This document shows, piece after piece, positions 48,636-56,919 of a stretch of DNA of 64,000 bases. Made by a program: the position numbers and the translations under genes. Numbering within the stretch: the stretch's first letter is position 1; each line of letters begins with the position of its first letter. Source of the DNA: Anaerococcus ihuae (lineage in GTDB: Bacteria > Bacillota > Clostridia > Tissierellales > Peptoniphilaceae). The stretch lies in assembly GCF_928368155.1 (NCBI RefSeq), contig NZ_CAKMRU010000001.1, forward strand, positions 62,001 to 126,000, in the 5' to 3' direction. The notes under the pieces were generated by a model. That model did not search any database, was not told the DNA's origin, and was given only the letters and a program-made list of their open reading frames with translations.

Positions 48636-49811
48636 ATGGAAAATCTAAAAGAAAAAGCACTTGAATTACACAAAGAAATCCAAGGAAAAATATCAACAGA
48701 ATTAAAAACAAAATTAGAAAACAAAGATGATTTATCTCTTGTTTATTCACCAGGAGTTGCTGAACCTTGTAAAAAAATTCACGAAAATGAAGATGATGCT
48801 TATATTTACACAGGAAAAGCAAACACAATCGCAGTTATTTCAGATGGAACAGCTGTTTTGGGACTTGGAGATATTGGACCAAAGGCTGCACTTCCTGTTA
48901 TGGAAGGAAAAGCTTGTTTGTTCAAAAAATTTGGTGGACTTAATGCAGTTCCACTTGTAATTGATACAACAGATACTGAAGAGATAATTAAATTTGTAAA
49001 ACAAGTTGCACCAACATTTGGTGGAGTAAACCTTGAAGATATTTCTTCTCCAAGATGTATAGAAATTGAAACAAGATTAAAAGAAGAATTAGATATTCCA
49101 GTTTTCCACGACGACCAACATGGAACAGCAATAGTTACAATTGCGGCTTTAATAAATTCACTTAAATTAGTAAATAAAAAACCTGAAGATTGTAATGTAG
49201 TAATCTCAGGAGTTGGAGCTGCAGGATCATCAATTGTAAGAATGTTAAATGATTTTGGAATTAACGATATTTATGCTTTCAATTCTAGAGGAATTTTAAA
49301 AGAAGGCGAAGAATATTCAAAAGATTTATACAATAAGCTTGCTAAAGAAACAAATAAAGAAAATAAAGATTTGACATTGGAAGAAGCTATGGCAGATGCA
49401 GATATTTTCGTTGGAGTCTCTGTTCCAAATAAAGTAAGCAAAGAAATGGTAAAATCTATGAGACGTGATCCAATAGTTTTGGCTATGGCAAATCCAGATC
49501 CAGAAATTACCTATGAAGATGCAAAAGAAGCAGGAGCAAGAGTAGTTGGGACAGGAAGAAGTGATTATCCAAACCAAGTAAACAACGTCTTAGCTTTCCC
49601 AGGACTTTTCAAAGGAGCTTTGTCAGTTCATTCAACAAAAATAACAGAGAAAATGAAAGTTGCAGCTGCAGAAGCTATAGCAAGTTTAATTCCTGATGAC
49701 AAAATTACTGAAGATTATGTAATTCCATCAGCTTTTGATTTAGGAGTTGCTGATGTTGTGGCAGAAGCTGTTGCAAAATGTGCAGTAGAAGAAGGGCTTG
49801 CTCAAAAATAA
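48636..49811 (+). CDS. malic enzyme (NAD(P)-dependent malate dehydrogenase, decarboxylating)
   Basis: 391 residues, the short bacterial type. YSPGVAEPCKKI near 32, the catalytic region GDIGPKAALPVMEGKACLFK, metal ligands in FHDDQHGTAIV, and the dinucleotide loop GVGAAGSSIVRML. It turns malate into pyruvate and CO2 with NADH or NADPH. This closes the aspartate to fumarate to malate to pyruvate route. Coenzyme choice is not obvious. A strong terminator follows. Confidence 0.94.
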   Translation: MENLKEKALELHKEIQGKISTELKTKLENKDDLSLVYSPGVAEPCKKIHENEDDAYIYTGKANTIAVISDGTAVLGLGDIGPKAALPVMEGKACLFKKFGGLNAVPLVIDTTDTEEIIKFVKQVAPTFGGVNLEDISSPRCIEIETRLKEELDIPVFHDDQHGTAIVTIAALINSLKLVNKKPEDCNVVISGVGAAGSSIVRMLNDFGINDIYAFNSRGILKEGEEYSKDLYNKLAKETNKENKDLTLEEAMADADIFVGVSVPNKVSKEMVKSMRRDPIVLAMANPDPEITYEDAKEAGARVVGTGRSDYPNQVNNVLAFPGLFKGALSVHSTKITEKMKVAAAEAIASLIPDDKITEDYVIPSAFDLGVADVVAEAVAKCAVEEGLAQK

Positions 49812-49844
49812 AAAATATTCAAATATTTTAAATGAAAATAAATT

Positions 49845-49877
49845 AAATTCTCCCTAAATTTTGGGGAGAATTTTTTT
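49845..49877 (+). terminator. terminator of the aspartate operon
   Basis: AAATTCTCCC (49845-49854), loop of 9 bases, GGGAGAATTT (49864-49873), then T. Confidence 0.9.
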
Positions 49878-49923
49878 GTGAAAATTTATTTTTTTATTAA
49901 ATTTTGATTTTAGAAAAATCAAT

Positions 49924-50054
49924 TTGACAAATGTTTTCCTAAATGATAAATTAATATAAATAATATCTAAATAAAATTAGGTATGTAGTATGTGATTAAT
50001 GATTATTTTAGTTAAATTCAAATTTTGAAACTATTTTGGTCATTAATTTTTTTG
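49924..50054 (+). promoter_or_regulatory. promoter and structured leader of the methyl-transfer island
   Basis: TTGACA (49924-49929), 17 bases, TAAATT (49947-49952). The leader of about 110 bases contains ATTAATGA (49995-50002) that can pair with TCATTAAT (50040-50047), followed by a T run, and between them TTCAAATTTTGAA. This could act as an attenuator. It is too short and lacks the landmarks of a cobalamin riboswitch. Confidence 0.4.
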
Positions 50055-50071
50055 TTTTTGAAAGGAAATTT

Positions 50072-50844
50072 ATGATTAGATCCTACCAATGTATTGATAA
50101 TCCACAAAAGCCTATTGAAAAAGATATTTTGTTAGATCCAAACAAGATGGCAGCTTATGCACGTGGGGAAAAATTTATTTCCTTACCCCTTCTTCCTATG
50201 ATTTCTGTGTGTTTGGGGGTTGAATTTGAAAACGGAATTAAAGCAGTGCCGATTTTTGAAAAAATTCAAGATGTTTATCTTAAGATGGATTATGAAAAAG
50301 ATGAGTACAAAAATATGATTAAGGCCATAGATATTCTTGATGATAAAAAAATTGTAAAGAAATAAGAGGCCCTCTTGCTATTTTAGATAATCTTTTGGGA
50401 ATAGATAAGGTAATGAGGGCTATGAGAAAAAATAGGGAAAATTTAAATTTTCTCTATGATGAATTTATTGAAATTTATCTTGATTATATTAAAAAAATGC
50501 TAGATAGGGGAATTACAATTTTTAGCTTTGCTGAAAGTATTTTGGATGTAAAATTATTTGGACCGAGGGAAGCCAGCAATTATGTCGATGATTTTTTGCT
50601 TAAATTTTTAAAAGAAATAAGAATTTTACAAAAAGAAATTCCCTTTACCTTTCATCTTTGTCCAAAGTCAAGCCTTATCCTTGTCGATTTAGAAAAGGGG
50701 GAATTTTTTCCTATTGAATATGAAAGTCCTAAAAAATATATAGATATTTTATATGAAAATAAGACAATCTTTGGAGATAGGTGTTTGAATTTGGCAGATA
50801 AAAAATTTAAAAGCGTAAATAAAATAATTTTAAAGGAGGAGTAA
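50072..50844 (+). pseudogene. UroD-type cobamide methyltransferase, frameshifted
   Basis: The frame starts MIRSYQCIDNPQKPIEKDIL (ATG 50072, AAAGGA before it) and runs to a stop at 50363-50365. The homologous sequence goes on in another frame from about 50362 (IRGPLAILDNLLGIDKVMRA) to 50844. One lost A in GTAAAGAAATAAG would account for this; sequencing error or a slippery site is possible. Rejoined, it is about 257 residues, shorter than the 370 of the intact copies downstream. HLC is left of the zinc site. It shares the typical RGPL..LSNLxG-like step with MtaA proteins. The corrinoid protein follows directly. Confidence 0.65.
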
Positions 50845-51501
50845 ATGACAAGTCAAAAAGAATATCTTGATAAAATGGCACAAATGGTTGTTGAAATGGA
50901 AGATGAAGAAATCGGAGATTTATGCCGTGAATATTTAAATGAAGGCTATGATCCAGAGGAGGCTATTTTCAATGGTCTAATTAAGGGAATGAATGAGGTT
51001 GGAAGACTTTTTGAAGAGGAAGAATATTTTATTTCTGATTTATTAATTTGTTCAGATGCCATGTATAACGGAATTGATGTTTTGAAAGAAAATATTGAAA
51101 GCTATGGAGAAAATAATCTTGCGACAGCTGTTATTGGAGTTGTTGAGGGAGATACTCATGATATTGGGAAAAATCTCGTGAAATTGATGCTTGAAGTCAA
51201 CGGTTTTAATATGATTGATTTGGGAAAGGATGTTCCTTGTGAAAACTTTGTTGATGAGGCCATAAAAAATAATGCACAATTTATTATGATGTCAACTCTT
51301 ATGACTACAACTATGGAAAATATGAAAAAAGTTATTGATATTTTAAATGAAAGAAAAATTCGTGATCAATTTATTGTAATGGTTGGAGGCGGTCCAGTTT
51401 CTGAAAGCTTTGCTAAAGATATTGGGGCTGATGCCTACAGTGAAAATGCAAACGAGGCGGTAAAGGTAGCAAAAAGTTTAATTAAAAATCATGAAAATTG
51501 A
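50845..51501 (+). CDS. corrinoid protein (MtaC/MtbC/MttC type)
   Basis: 218 residues. Helical cap domain (1 to about 88) and Rossmann-like cobalamin domain, with the base-off histidine motif GDTHDIGKNLV and later VGGGPVSESFAKDIGADAYSENA. It carries the methyl group on cobalt between two methyltransferases. It begins right after the UroD-like stop and overlaps the activator gene by 11 bases. Confidence 0.93.
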   Translation: MTSQKEYLDKMAQMVVEMEDEEIGDLCREYLNEGYDPEEAIFNGLIKGMNEVGRLFEEEEYFISDLLICSDAMYNGIDVLKENIESYGENNLATAVIGVVEGDTHDIGKNLVKLMLEVNGFNMIDLGKDVPCENFVDEAIKNNAQFIMMSTLMTTTMENMKKVIDILNERKIRDQFIVMVGGGPVSESFAKDIGADAYSENANEAVKVAKSLIKNHEN

Positions 51502-53062
51502 AATTGAAAATTTGAATAAAATTATTGATTCAAAAGGAAAAAATATCCTAGAAAGTCTACTTGCAAATAATATAAAAATCGACAATTTTTGTAATGGCAA
51601 AGGGACTTGTGGCAAATGTAAAATTAAAATTTTAAAGGGAAGTCTTAATCCAATCACATCTTTAGAAAAATCCTTGTTAAGCGATGATGAGATAAATTCA
51701 GGGATTCGACTTGCTTGCCTAAGTTTTCCTAAAACTGACCTTAAAATAAAAACTATCAGCAATTTTCTAGATTTTAAAATTTTAGATTTTGGTGAAATTC
51801 CTGATTTTAAAATGAAATTTGAAGACGGTTTTGGCCTTTGTCTTGATATTGGGACTACAAGTCTTGCAATCTACTTGGTTGATTTATCAAATGGAAAAAT
51901 TATAGATAAAAAATCCTCAATAAATTCTCAGGTCAAATATGGACTTGATGTCATGACAAGAATTAGTTTTGAATATGAAAATGAAAATGGTAAAAATTTA
52001 CTCCAAGATGAAATCATAAAAAGTATCAATAATTTGATTGATGAGCTTGTAAATAAAAACGAAATTGAAAGAAGTCGAATTAAAAAACTTGTAATTGGGG
52101 CAAATACTACCATGCTTCATATGCTAGTTGGCGTTGACGCAAAATCTTTGGGGAAATTTCCCTATAAGGCAAAATTTTTAAATTCATTAATCCTAGACTC
52201 TAAAGATCTTGGTTTAAATATTTCAGCAAAAATACAAACCCTTCCAAATATTTCAGCCTTTGTTGGAAGTGATGTTGTGGCGGGAATATTTTTGACTGAT
52301 TTAAAAAATCAAAAAAATACACTTTTTATTGATATTGGAACAAATGGAGAAATAGTTTTAAAAACAAAGGATAAACTCTATGCTACGTCAACTGCAGCAG
52401 GACCCGCCCTTGAGGGGATGAATATTTCTTGTGGAATGAGAGCAGAAAGCGGTGCAATTGACTCGGTAAAGATTCAAGATGAAAATATAAATTTTTCTAC
52501 AATAGATAGTAAAAAGCCCGTAGGGATTTGTGGGAGTGGACTTTTAAGTTTAGTATCTCAAATCATTAAGAAAGATTTTGTAAATAAAAGAGGAAGGATT
52601 ATAGATCCAGAAAAATTAAAAAAGGAGGATTACAGGAAAAAATATATAAAAGAAGATGAAAAGAGAAAAAGAATTATAATTCTTGATCCAAAGGAAAATA
52701 TTTATATTAGTCAAAAAGATATTAGGCAGGTTCAACTTGCAAAAGGGGCAATTTTATCAGGTTTTTTAATTCTTCTTGAAAAAGAAAATATGAAAATTGA
52801 AGATTTAAATTCTGTAATAATAGCAGGTGGTTTTGGAAGTCATCTTAAAAAAGAAGATTTGACAGGAGTTGGCATCTTGCCAAAAAATGTAAAAGAGAAG
52901 ATCAGATATGTTGGAAATTCTTCCCTAATTGGAGCCTATATGGCATTGATGAATGAAGATATTATTAAAGAAATGGAAGATTTATCCCAAAATATAACTT
53001 ATCTGGACCTTGCAACAAGTAAAAATTATGAAAGAAAATTTGCGAAAGCAATGCAATTTTAA
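51491..53062 (+). CDS. ATP-dependent reductive activator of corrinoid protein (RamA/RACo-like)
   Basis: 523 residues. N-terminal [2Fe-2S] domain with C34, C40, C43 and C76, linker, then an ASKHA ATPase domain from about 115 (LCLDIGTTSLAIYLVD, GANTTMLHMLVGVDA, FIDIGTNGEIVL, GICGSGLLSLV). It brings inactivated Co(II) back to Co(I) at the expense of ATP. It overlaps the corrinoid gene, as expected for the partner. It is the two-domain RACo-like form, without the C-terminal ferredoxin clusters of methanogen RamA. Confidence 0.92.
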   Translation: MKIEIENLNKIIDSKGKNILESLLANNIKIDNFCNGKGTCGKCKIKILKGSLNPITSLEKSLLSDDEINSGIRLACLSFPKTDLKIKTISNFLDFKILDFGEIPDFKMKFEDGFGLCLDIGTTSLAIYLVDLSNGKIIDKKSSINSQVKYGLDVMTRISFEYENENGKNLLQDEIIKSINNLIDELVNKNEIERSRIKKLVIGANTTMLHMLVGVDAKSLGKFPYKAKFLNSLILDSKDLGLNISAKIQTLPNISAFVGSDVVAGIFLTDLKNQKNTLFIDIGTNGEIVLKTKDKLYATSTAAGPALEGMNISCGMRAESGAIDSVKIQDENINFSTIDSKKPVGICGSGLLSLVSQIIKKDFVNKRGRIIDPEKLKKEDYRKKYIKEDEKRKRIIILDPKENIYISQKDIRQVQLAKGAILSGFLILLEKENMKIEDLNSVIIAGGFGSHLKKEDLTGVGILPKNVKEKIRYVGNSSLIGAYMALMNEDIIKEMEDLSQNITYLDLATSKNYERKFAKAMQF

Positions 53063-53072
53063 GGAGAAAAAA

Positions 53073-53498
53073 ATGAAAAATTTGAAGAAATTATTAACAG
53101 TTCTTACCCTAACAACTTTAACCCTAACTTCATGTGCAAATAAAAATGAAGAAAAAAATTCTAACAATTCAAACCCATCAAATATTGTAAGTATTGAGTC
53201 TAGCGAAAAAGAAGAAAGTACAAATGTAAGTATTTTAATTAAAGATACAGTAAATGACAAAGAAATTTTAAAAGAAGACGGAAAAATTGATAAAGATGGT
53301 CTTCAAAAATACCTTGAAGAAAATCACAAGGCAAAATTTGAAGACGGAATGATGACAGAGCTTGAAGGAATAAAACAAGATAAGGAAAAAAGTCAATACT
53401 GGATGTATTATGTAAATGGAGAAATGGCTGAAGTTGGAATAGGCGATTACCTTCCAAAAGAAAATGACCAAATAGAATTTAGATTTGAACAAATGTAG
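53073..53498 (+). CDS. DUF4430 (transcobalamin-like) lipoprotein
   Basis: 141 residues. The ATG at 53073 follows AAGGAG and gives MKNLKKLLTVLTLTTLTLTSC, lipobox LTSC. An Asn/Ser linker and then a small domain of about 90 residues with YWMYYVNGEMAEVGIGDYLP and ENDQIEFRFE, the pattern of the DUF4430 domain found in transcobalamin. The stop is directly followed by the ATG of an ECF substrate-binding protein. Together they look like a cobalamin uptake pair, serving the corrinoid enzymes here. Confidence 0.82.
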   Translation: MKNLKKLLTVLTLTTLTLTSCANKNEEKNSNNSNPSNIVSIESSEKEESTNVSILIKDTVNDKEILKEDGKIDKDGLQKYLEENHKAKFEDGMMTELEGIKQDKEKSQYWMYYVNGEMAEVGIGDYLPKENDQIEFRFEQM

Positions 53499-54011
53499 AT
53501 GGATACAAAAAAACTTACAAGACTTGCAAGTCTTTGTGCAATTTGTGTAATCACAAGGATATATTTGAAATTAATTCCAAATGTCCAAATCTTATCAGAT
53601 ATAATTTTAATACTTGCAATAAACGGAAAGCTTGACGAATCTTTGATTGTAAATGCGACTACTATGATCATAACAAGTTTTTTTCTAGGTTTTGGTTATT
53701 GGGTTATGTTTCAAGTTTTGGATTTTGGAATTTTGGGAATTTCAAATTATATGATATTTAACAAAATAAATATCAAAAAAACAAAAATGAATAAGGCCAT
53801 AGCTCTTGGGCTTTCTGGTTTTATTTATGGATTTTTGATAACTTTGATGCAAGTTTTTTTGGTATCTGGAAATAAATTTACTTTTTTTGGACTTTATGCT
53901 GGCTCAATTCCTTTTGATATTAACCATATGGTTGGAAATATCGTAATTTATATTTTTCTTATCTTTAGGCTTGAAAAATATATTACTGGAGAAAAGCATT
54001 TTAAAAATTAA
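53499..54011 (+). CDS. ECF transporter substrate-binding (S) component, probably for cobalamin
   Basis: 170 residues with about five membrane segments (LASLCAICVITRIYLKLIP, IILILAINGKL, FFLGFGYWVMFQVLDFGILGI and on). The fold and length fit ECF S components. The energising EcfA/EcfT genes are not here, so it would share a common module (group II). The DUF4430 lipoprotein next to it and the cobamide genes around it suggest cobalamin or a precursor, an inference from context. Confidence 0.72.
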   Translation: MDTKKLTRLASLCAICVITRIYLKLIPNVQILSDIILILAINGKLDESLIVNATTMIITSFFLGFGYWVMFQVLDFGILGISNYMIFNKINIKKTKMNKAIALGLSGFIYGFLITLMQVFLVSGNKFTFFGLYAGSIPFDINHMVGNIVIYIFLIFRLEKYITGEKHFKN

Positions 54012-54020
54012 GGAGAGATA

Positions 54021-55136
54021 ATGGATAAAATAAAACTTCAAAAAGAAATTTCAAATTATAAACCAGAGATGACTTCAGACGAAAGATTAAAAGCCTATTT
54101 TAAAGGAAAGCGAGTTGACCACTTGCCATTTAATCTCATGAGTCTTGATATGGCCTATGGAATGAATTTGGGATATTCATTAAAAGAAACAGACCAAATT
54201 GAAAATTTAATAAAAATTATTAAAAAAAGATGCCAAGAATACAAGGTGTATGGAATTTCTGAAGGTTTAAATCTTAGGTCAATGGGATATGCACTTGGTT
54301 CAAGTGGGATTTTTTCAGAAAATGATATAGACCATGTCGAAAAATATTTGTTAGAAGATGAAATTGATATGAATTTATTAGAAATGCCAGATCCTTATAA
54401 AAACAATTTTTTAAAAAGAAAAATCGATAATGCAAGAAGGCTCAAAGAAACTTTCCCAGACCATAAAATTTCTACTTTTGTAGCAGGCCCTATGACTGTT
54501 CTTTCAGCCCTTAGGCCAATCGAAAAACTTTTGAGGGATTTGAGAAAAAATCCCCAAGGAGTAAAAGAATTGCTGGACTTTGTTTTGGAAGCAAATATGA
54601 AATGGATTGAAGCTTTTAATAAAGAATTTGGAGATGTAGGAGTAATGATTGCAGACCCAGTTTCTTGTGATGATATTTTAAGTCCAAAACAAGTAAAGGA
54701 ATTTTCATTTCCATATTTAAAAGAATTGACCGATAGGATCTATAAGGTAAATAATATCAAGGCAAATCTTCATATTTGCGGTCACACAAAAAGGCAATGG
54801 GAAAATCTTACAAATTTACAAATTGGATCATTTAGTGTTGATAATTGTCATGACCTTAGTGAATGTAAGGAAATAATTCAAGATAAATTATCCTTAATGG
54901 GAAATGTTCCGCCGGTTGATATAATGAGAAATGGTAGCGTGGATGATGTAATAAATTCTGTAAAATCTTGTATAAAAAAAGGTGCAGATAACAAAATGGG
55001 TTTTATTTGTGCAACTGGTTGTGCAACACCTGCAAATAGTCCAAAAGAAAATTTAGATGCCTTTGTCTATGCAGTTCAAAAATACGGAAAAGATGCAAAA
55101 ATCGGAGAAATTCCACAAGCTGTGTGGGAAGATTAA
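54021..55136 (+). CDS. UroD-family cobamide methyltransferase (MtaA-like), copy 1
   Basis: 371 residues, uroporphyrinogen-decarboxylase fold. It opens with MTSDERLKAYFKGKRVDHLP, the family entry motif. The zinc ligands fit HICGHTKRQW near 251-260 and the C-terminal CATGCATPANSP. It lacks the decarboxylase arginine-aspartate set, so it is a methyltransferase. It lies 9 bases after the ECF gene, and the next paralogue follows at once. It probably moves methyl groups to or from the corrinoid protein. The acceptor or donor is unknown. Confidence 0.88.
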   Translation: MDKIKLQKEISNYKPEMTSDERLKAYFKGKRVDHLPFNLMSLDMAYGMNLGYSLKETDQIENLIKIIKKRCQEYKVYGISEGLNLRSMGYALGSSGIFSENDIDHVEKYLLEDEIDMNLLEMPDPYKNNFLKRKIDNARRLKETFPDHKISTFVAGPMTVLSALRPIEKLLRDLRKNPQGVKELLDFVLEANMKWIEAFNKEFGDVGVMIADPVSCDDILSPKQVKEFSFPYLKELTDRIYKVNNIKANLHICGHTKRQWENLTNLQIGSFSVDNCHDLSECKEIIQDKLSLMGNVPPVDIMRNGSVDDVINSVKSCIKKGADNKMGFICATGCATPANSPKENLDAFVYAVQKYGKDAKIGEIPQAVWED

Positions 55137-55147
55137 TGGGAGGATTT

Positions 55148-56260
55148 ATGAACAAAGAAGAACTTAAAGAAGAGATGAAAAATTATAAAGCAGAAATCAC
55201 TTCATCGCAAAGGATATCTAAATATTTGAGCGGCGAAAGAGTTGACCATATTCCATTTGCAATTATGAGTACAAATAGGATTATTGCAAATCATCTAAAT
55301 TATACAATTAGTGATATGGAAGATGTGGATAAATTGTCAGATATTGTCCAATATAAATACGATAATTATAAAATTGTTGGCTTAACAGAAGAATTAAGTC
55401 TTAGGACTATGGGCCATGCTGTCGGTTCAAAATTAGTTTTTCCAGAAGATGACATTGATTATATAGAAGAATTTGTAATGGATGATATGCTTGATATGGA
55501 TTTGATCGATTTGCCAGATCCCTTTACAAATGAAGTTTTGGCACCAAAATTAGAAAGAGCAAGAATTCAAAAAGAAAGATTTCCAAATATGGCAATAGAA
55601 ACAGAAATTCCAGGTCCAATAACAACAGCCGCCGCCATAAGACCAATTGAAAAACTTTTGAGAGATTTGAGAAAAAATCCACAAGGAGTAAAAGAATTAT
55701 TAGATTTTTGTTTTGAAGCAAATATGAGATGGGCGAAAGCTTTTAAAAAAGAATTTGGACCAACAAGTATCATGGTTGTAGACCCTGTAGGATGTGATGA
55801 TATTTTAAGTCCAAAGCAAGTTAAAGAATTTTCCTTACCATATTTGAAAAAACAATTGAGTGCTTATTATGAATTAAATGGAATAAAAGCAAATTTACAT
55901 ATTTGCGGTCACACAAAAAAACAATGGAAATATTATAAAGATTTGGATATAGATTTTTTCTCTGTAGATAATTGTGAAGACTTAGAAGAATGTAAAAATG
56001 AAATAGAAGATAAATTGATTGTTGTAGGAAATATTCCTCCAGTAGAAGTGATGCGATATGGAACAATTGATGATGTAATAAAATCGGTAAAAACTTGCAT
56101 AAAAAAAGCTGCTGACGCAAAATGTGGCTATATAGCAGCAACCGGTTGTGGTTCTCCAGTAAAAACTCCAATAGAAAATTTGGATGCCTTTATTTATGCG
56201 ATAAATAAATATGGAAAAAATGCAAAATTAGGCGAAATGCCAGAAGCTATAAAAAATTAA
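55148..56260 (+). CDS. UroD-family cobamide methyltransferase (MtaA-like), copy 2
   Basis: 370 residues. I prefer the ATG at 55148 (MNKEELKEEMKNYKAEITSS), preceded by GGGAGG, over one at 55124 inside the previous gene. It is a tandem paralogue of the gene before, with a shared run RPIEKLLRDLRKNPQGVKEL and the same zinc pattern (HICGHTKKQW, ATGCGSPVKTP). The two keep different active-site neighbours (SLDMAYGM against STNRIIAN), so they may use different substrates. A terminator follows. Confidence 0.88.
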   Translation: MNKEELKEEMKNYKAEITSSQRISKYLSGERVDHIPFAIMSTNRIIANHLNYTISDMEDVDKLSDIVQYKYDNYKIVGLTEELSLRTMGHAVGSKLVFPEDDIDYIEEFVMDDMLDMDLIDLPDPFTNEVLAPKLERARIQKERFPNMAIETEIPGPITTAAAIRPIEKLLRDLRKNPQGVKELLDFCFEANMRWAKAFKKEFGPTSIMVVDPVGCDDILSPKQVKEFSLPYLKKQLSAYYELNGIKANLHICGHTKKQWKYYKDLDIDFFSVDNCEDLEECKNEIEDKLIVVGNIPPVEVMRYGTIDDVIKSVKTCIKKAADAKCGYIAATGCGSPVKTPIENLDAFIYAINKYGKNAKLGEMPEAIKN

Positions 56261-56271
56261 AAAATTATAAA

Positions 56272-56318
56272 AAATGAGCCGAAAATTTTCAAAATAAAAT
56301 TTTAGGCTCATTTATTTT
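56272..56318. terminator. bidirectional terminator between methyl-transfer island and msrB
   Basis: AAATGAGCC, a mismatched base, AAAATTTT, short loop, AAAATTTT, mismatch, GGCTCATTT, then TATTTTTG; on the other strand the A-rich left flank also gives T. Both convergent units can use it. Confidence 0.85.
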
Positions 56319-56361
56319 TGTCTATCAAAAATATATAAAAAATTTATTTGAAAATTCGTTT

Positions 56362-56799
56362 TTAATTTTCAAATAAATCAAGATATTCTTCATATCCTTC
56401 TTCTTTTAATTTCTTTTTTGGTATAAATTTAAGGCTTGCACCATTTATACAATATCTAAGTCCTCCCATTTCTTTTGGACCGTCATTAAAAACATGACCT
56501 AGGTGGGAGTTTGCTTTTTTGGATTTTACTTCAGTTCTAACCATTCCGTGTGATAGGTCTTCGTTTTCTTTTATATTATCTGCTAGTGGTTTTGAAAAAG
56601 AAGGCCAACCACAACCAGAATCAAATTTATCTAAAGATGAAAATAAAACTTCTCCACTTATTATGTCCACATAAATTCCATCCTTATAAAAATCATTATA
56701 GATACTAGAAAAAGGTTTTTCTGTACAAGAATTTTGAGTAACTTCAAAAGATAATCTAGATAGGTTTTCAAGTCTATCTTTTTTTAATTTTTCATCCAT
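56362..56799 (-). CDS. msrB: peptide-methionine (R)-S-oxide reductase
   Basis: 145 residues. It repairs the R form of oxidised methionine. The catalytic cysteine is C117 in [22 protein letters not shown] and [10 protein letters not shown] are conserved. The two CxxC pairs that hold zinc in many MsrB proteins are absent, so it is the zinc-free type. AAGGAGG lies before the ATG on the minus strand. Confidence 0.94.
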   Translation of the reverse strand: MDEKLKKDRLENLSRLSFEVTQNSCTEKPFSSIYNDFYKDGIYVDIISGEVLFSSLDKFDSGCGWPSFSKPLADNIKENEDLSHGMVRTEVKSKKANSHLGHVFNDGPKEMGGLRYCINGASLKFIPKKKLKEEGYEEYLDLFEN

Positions 56800-56919
56800 A
56801 ATATCCTCCTTACAAATATTTTACTAATTTATAATAATTTAGGCAATAGTTTTCTTGCTTTTAAAAAAATATGATTAGTGATACAATATTTTAAATAATA
56901 ATGAAAAAAGGGGAAAATT

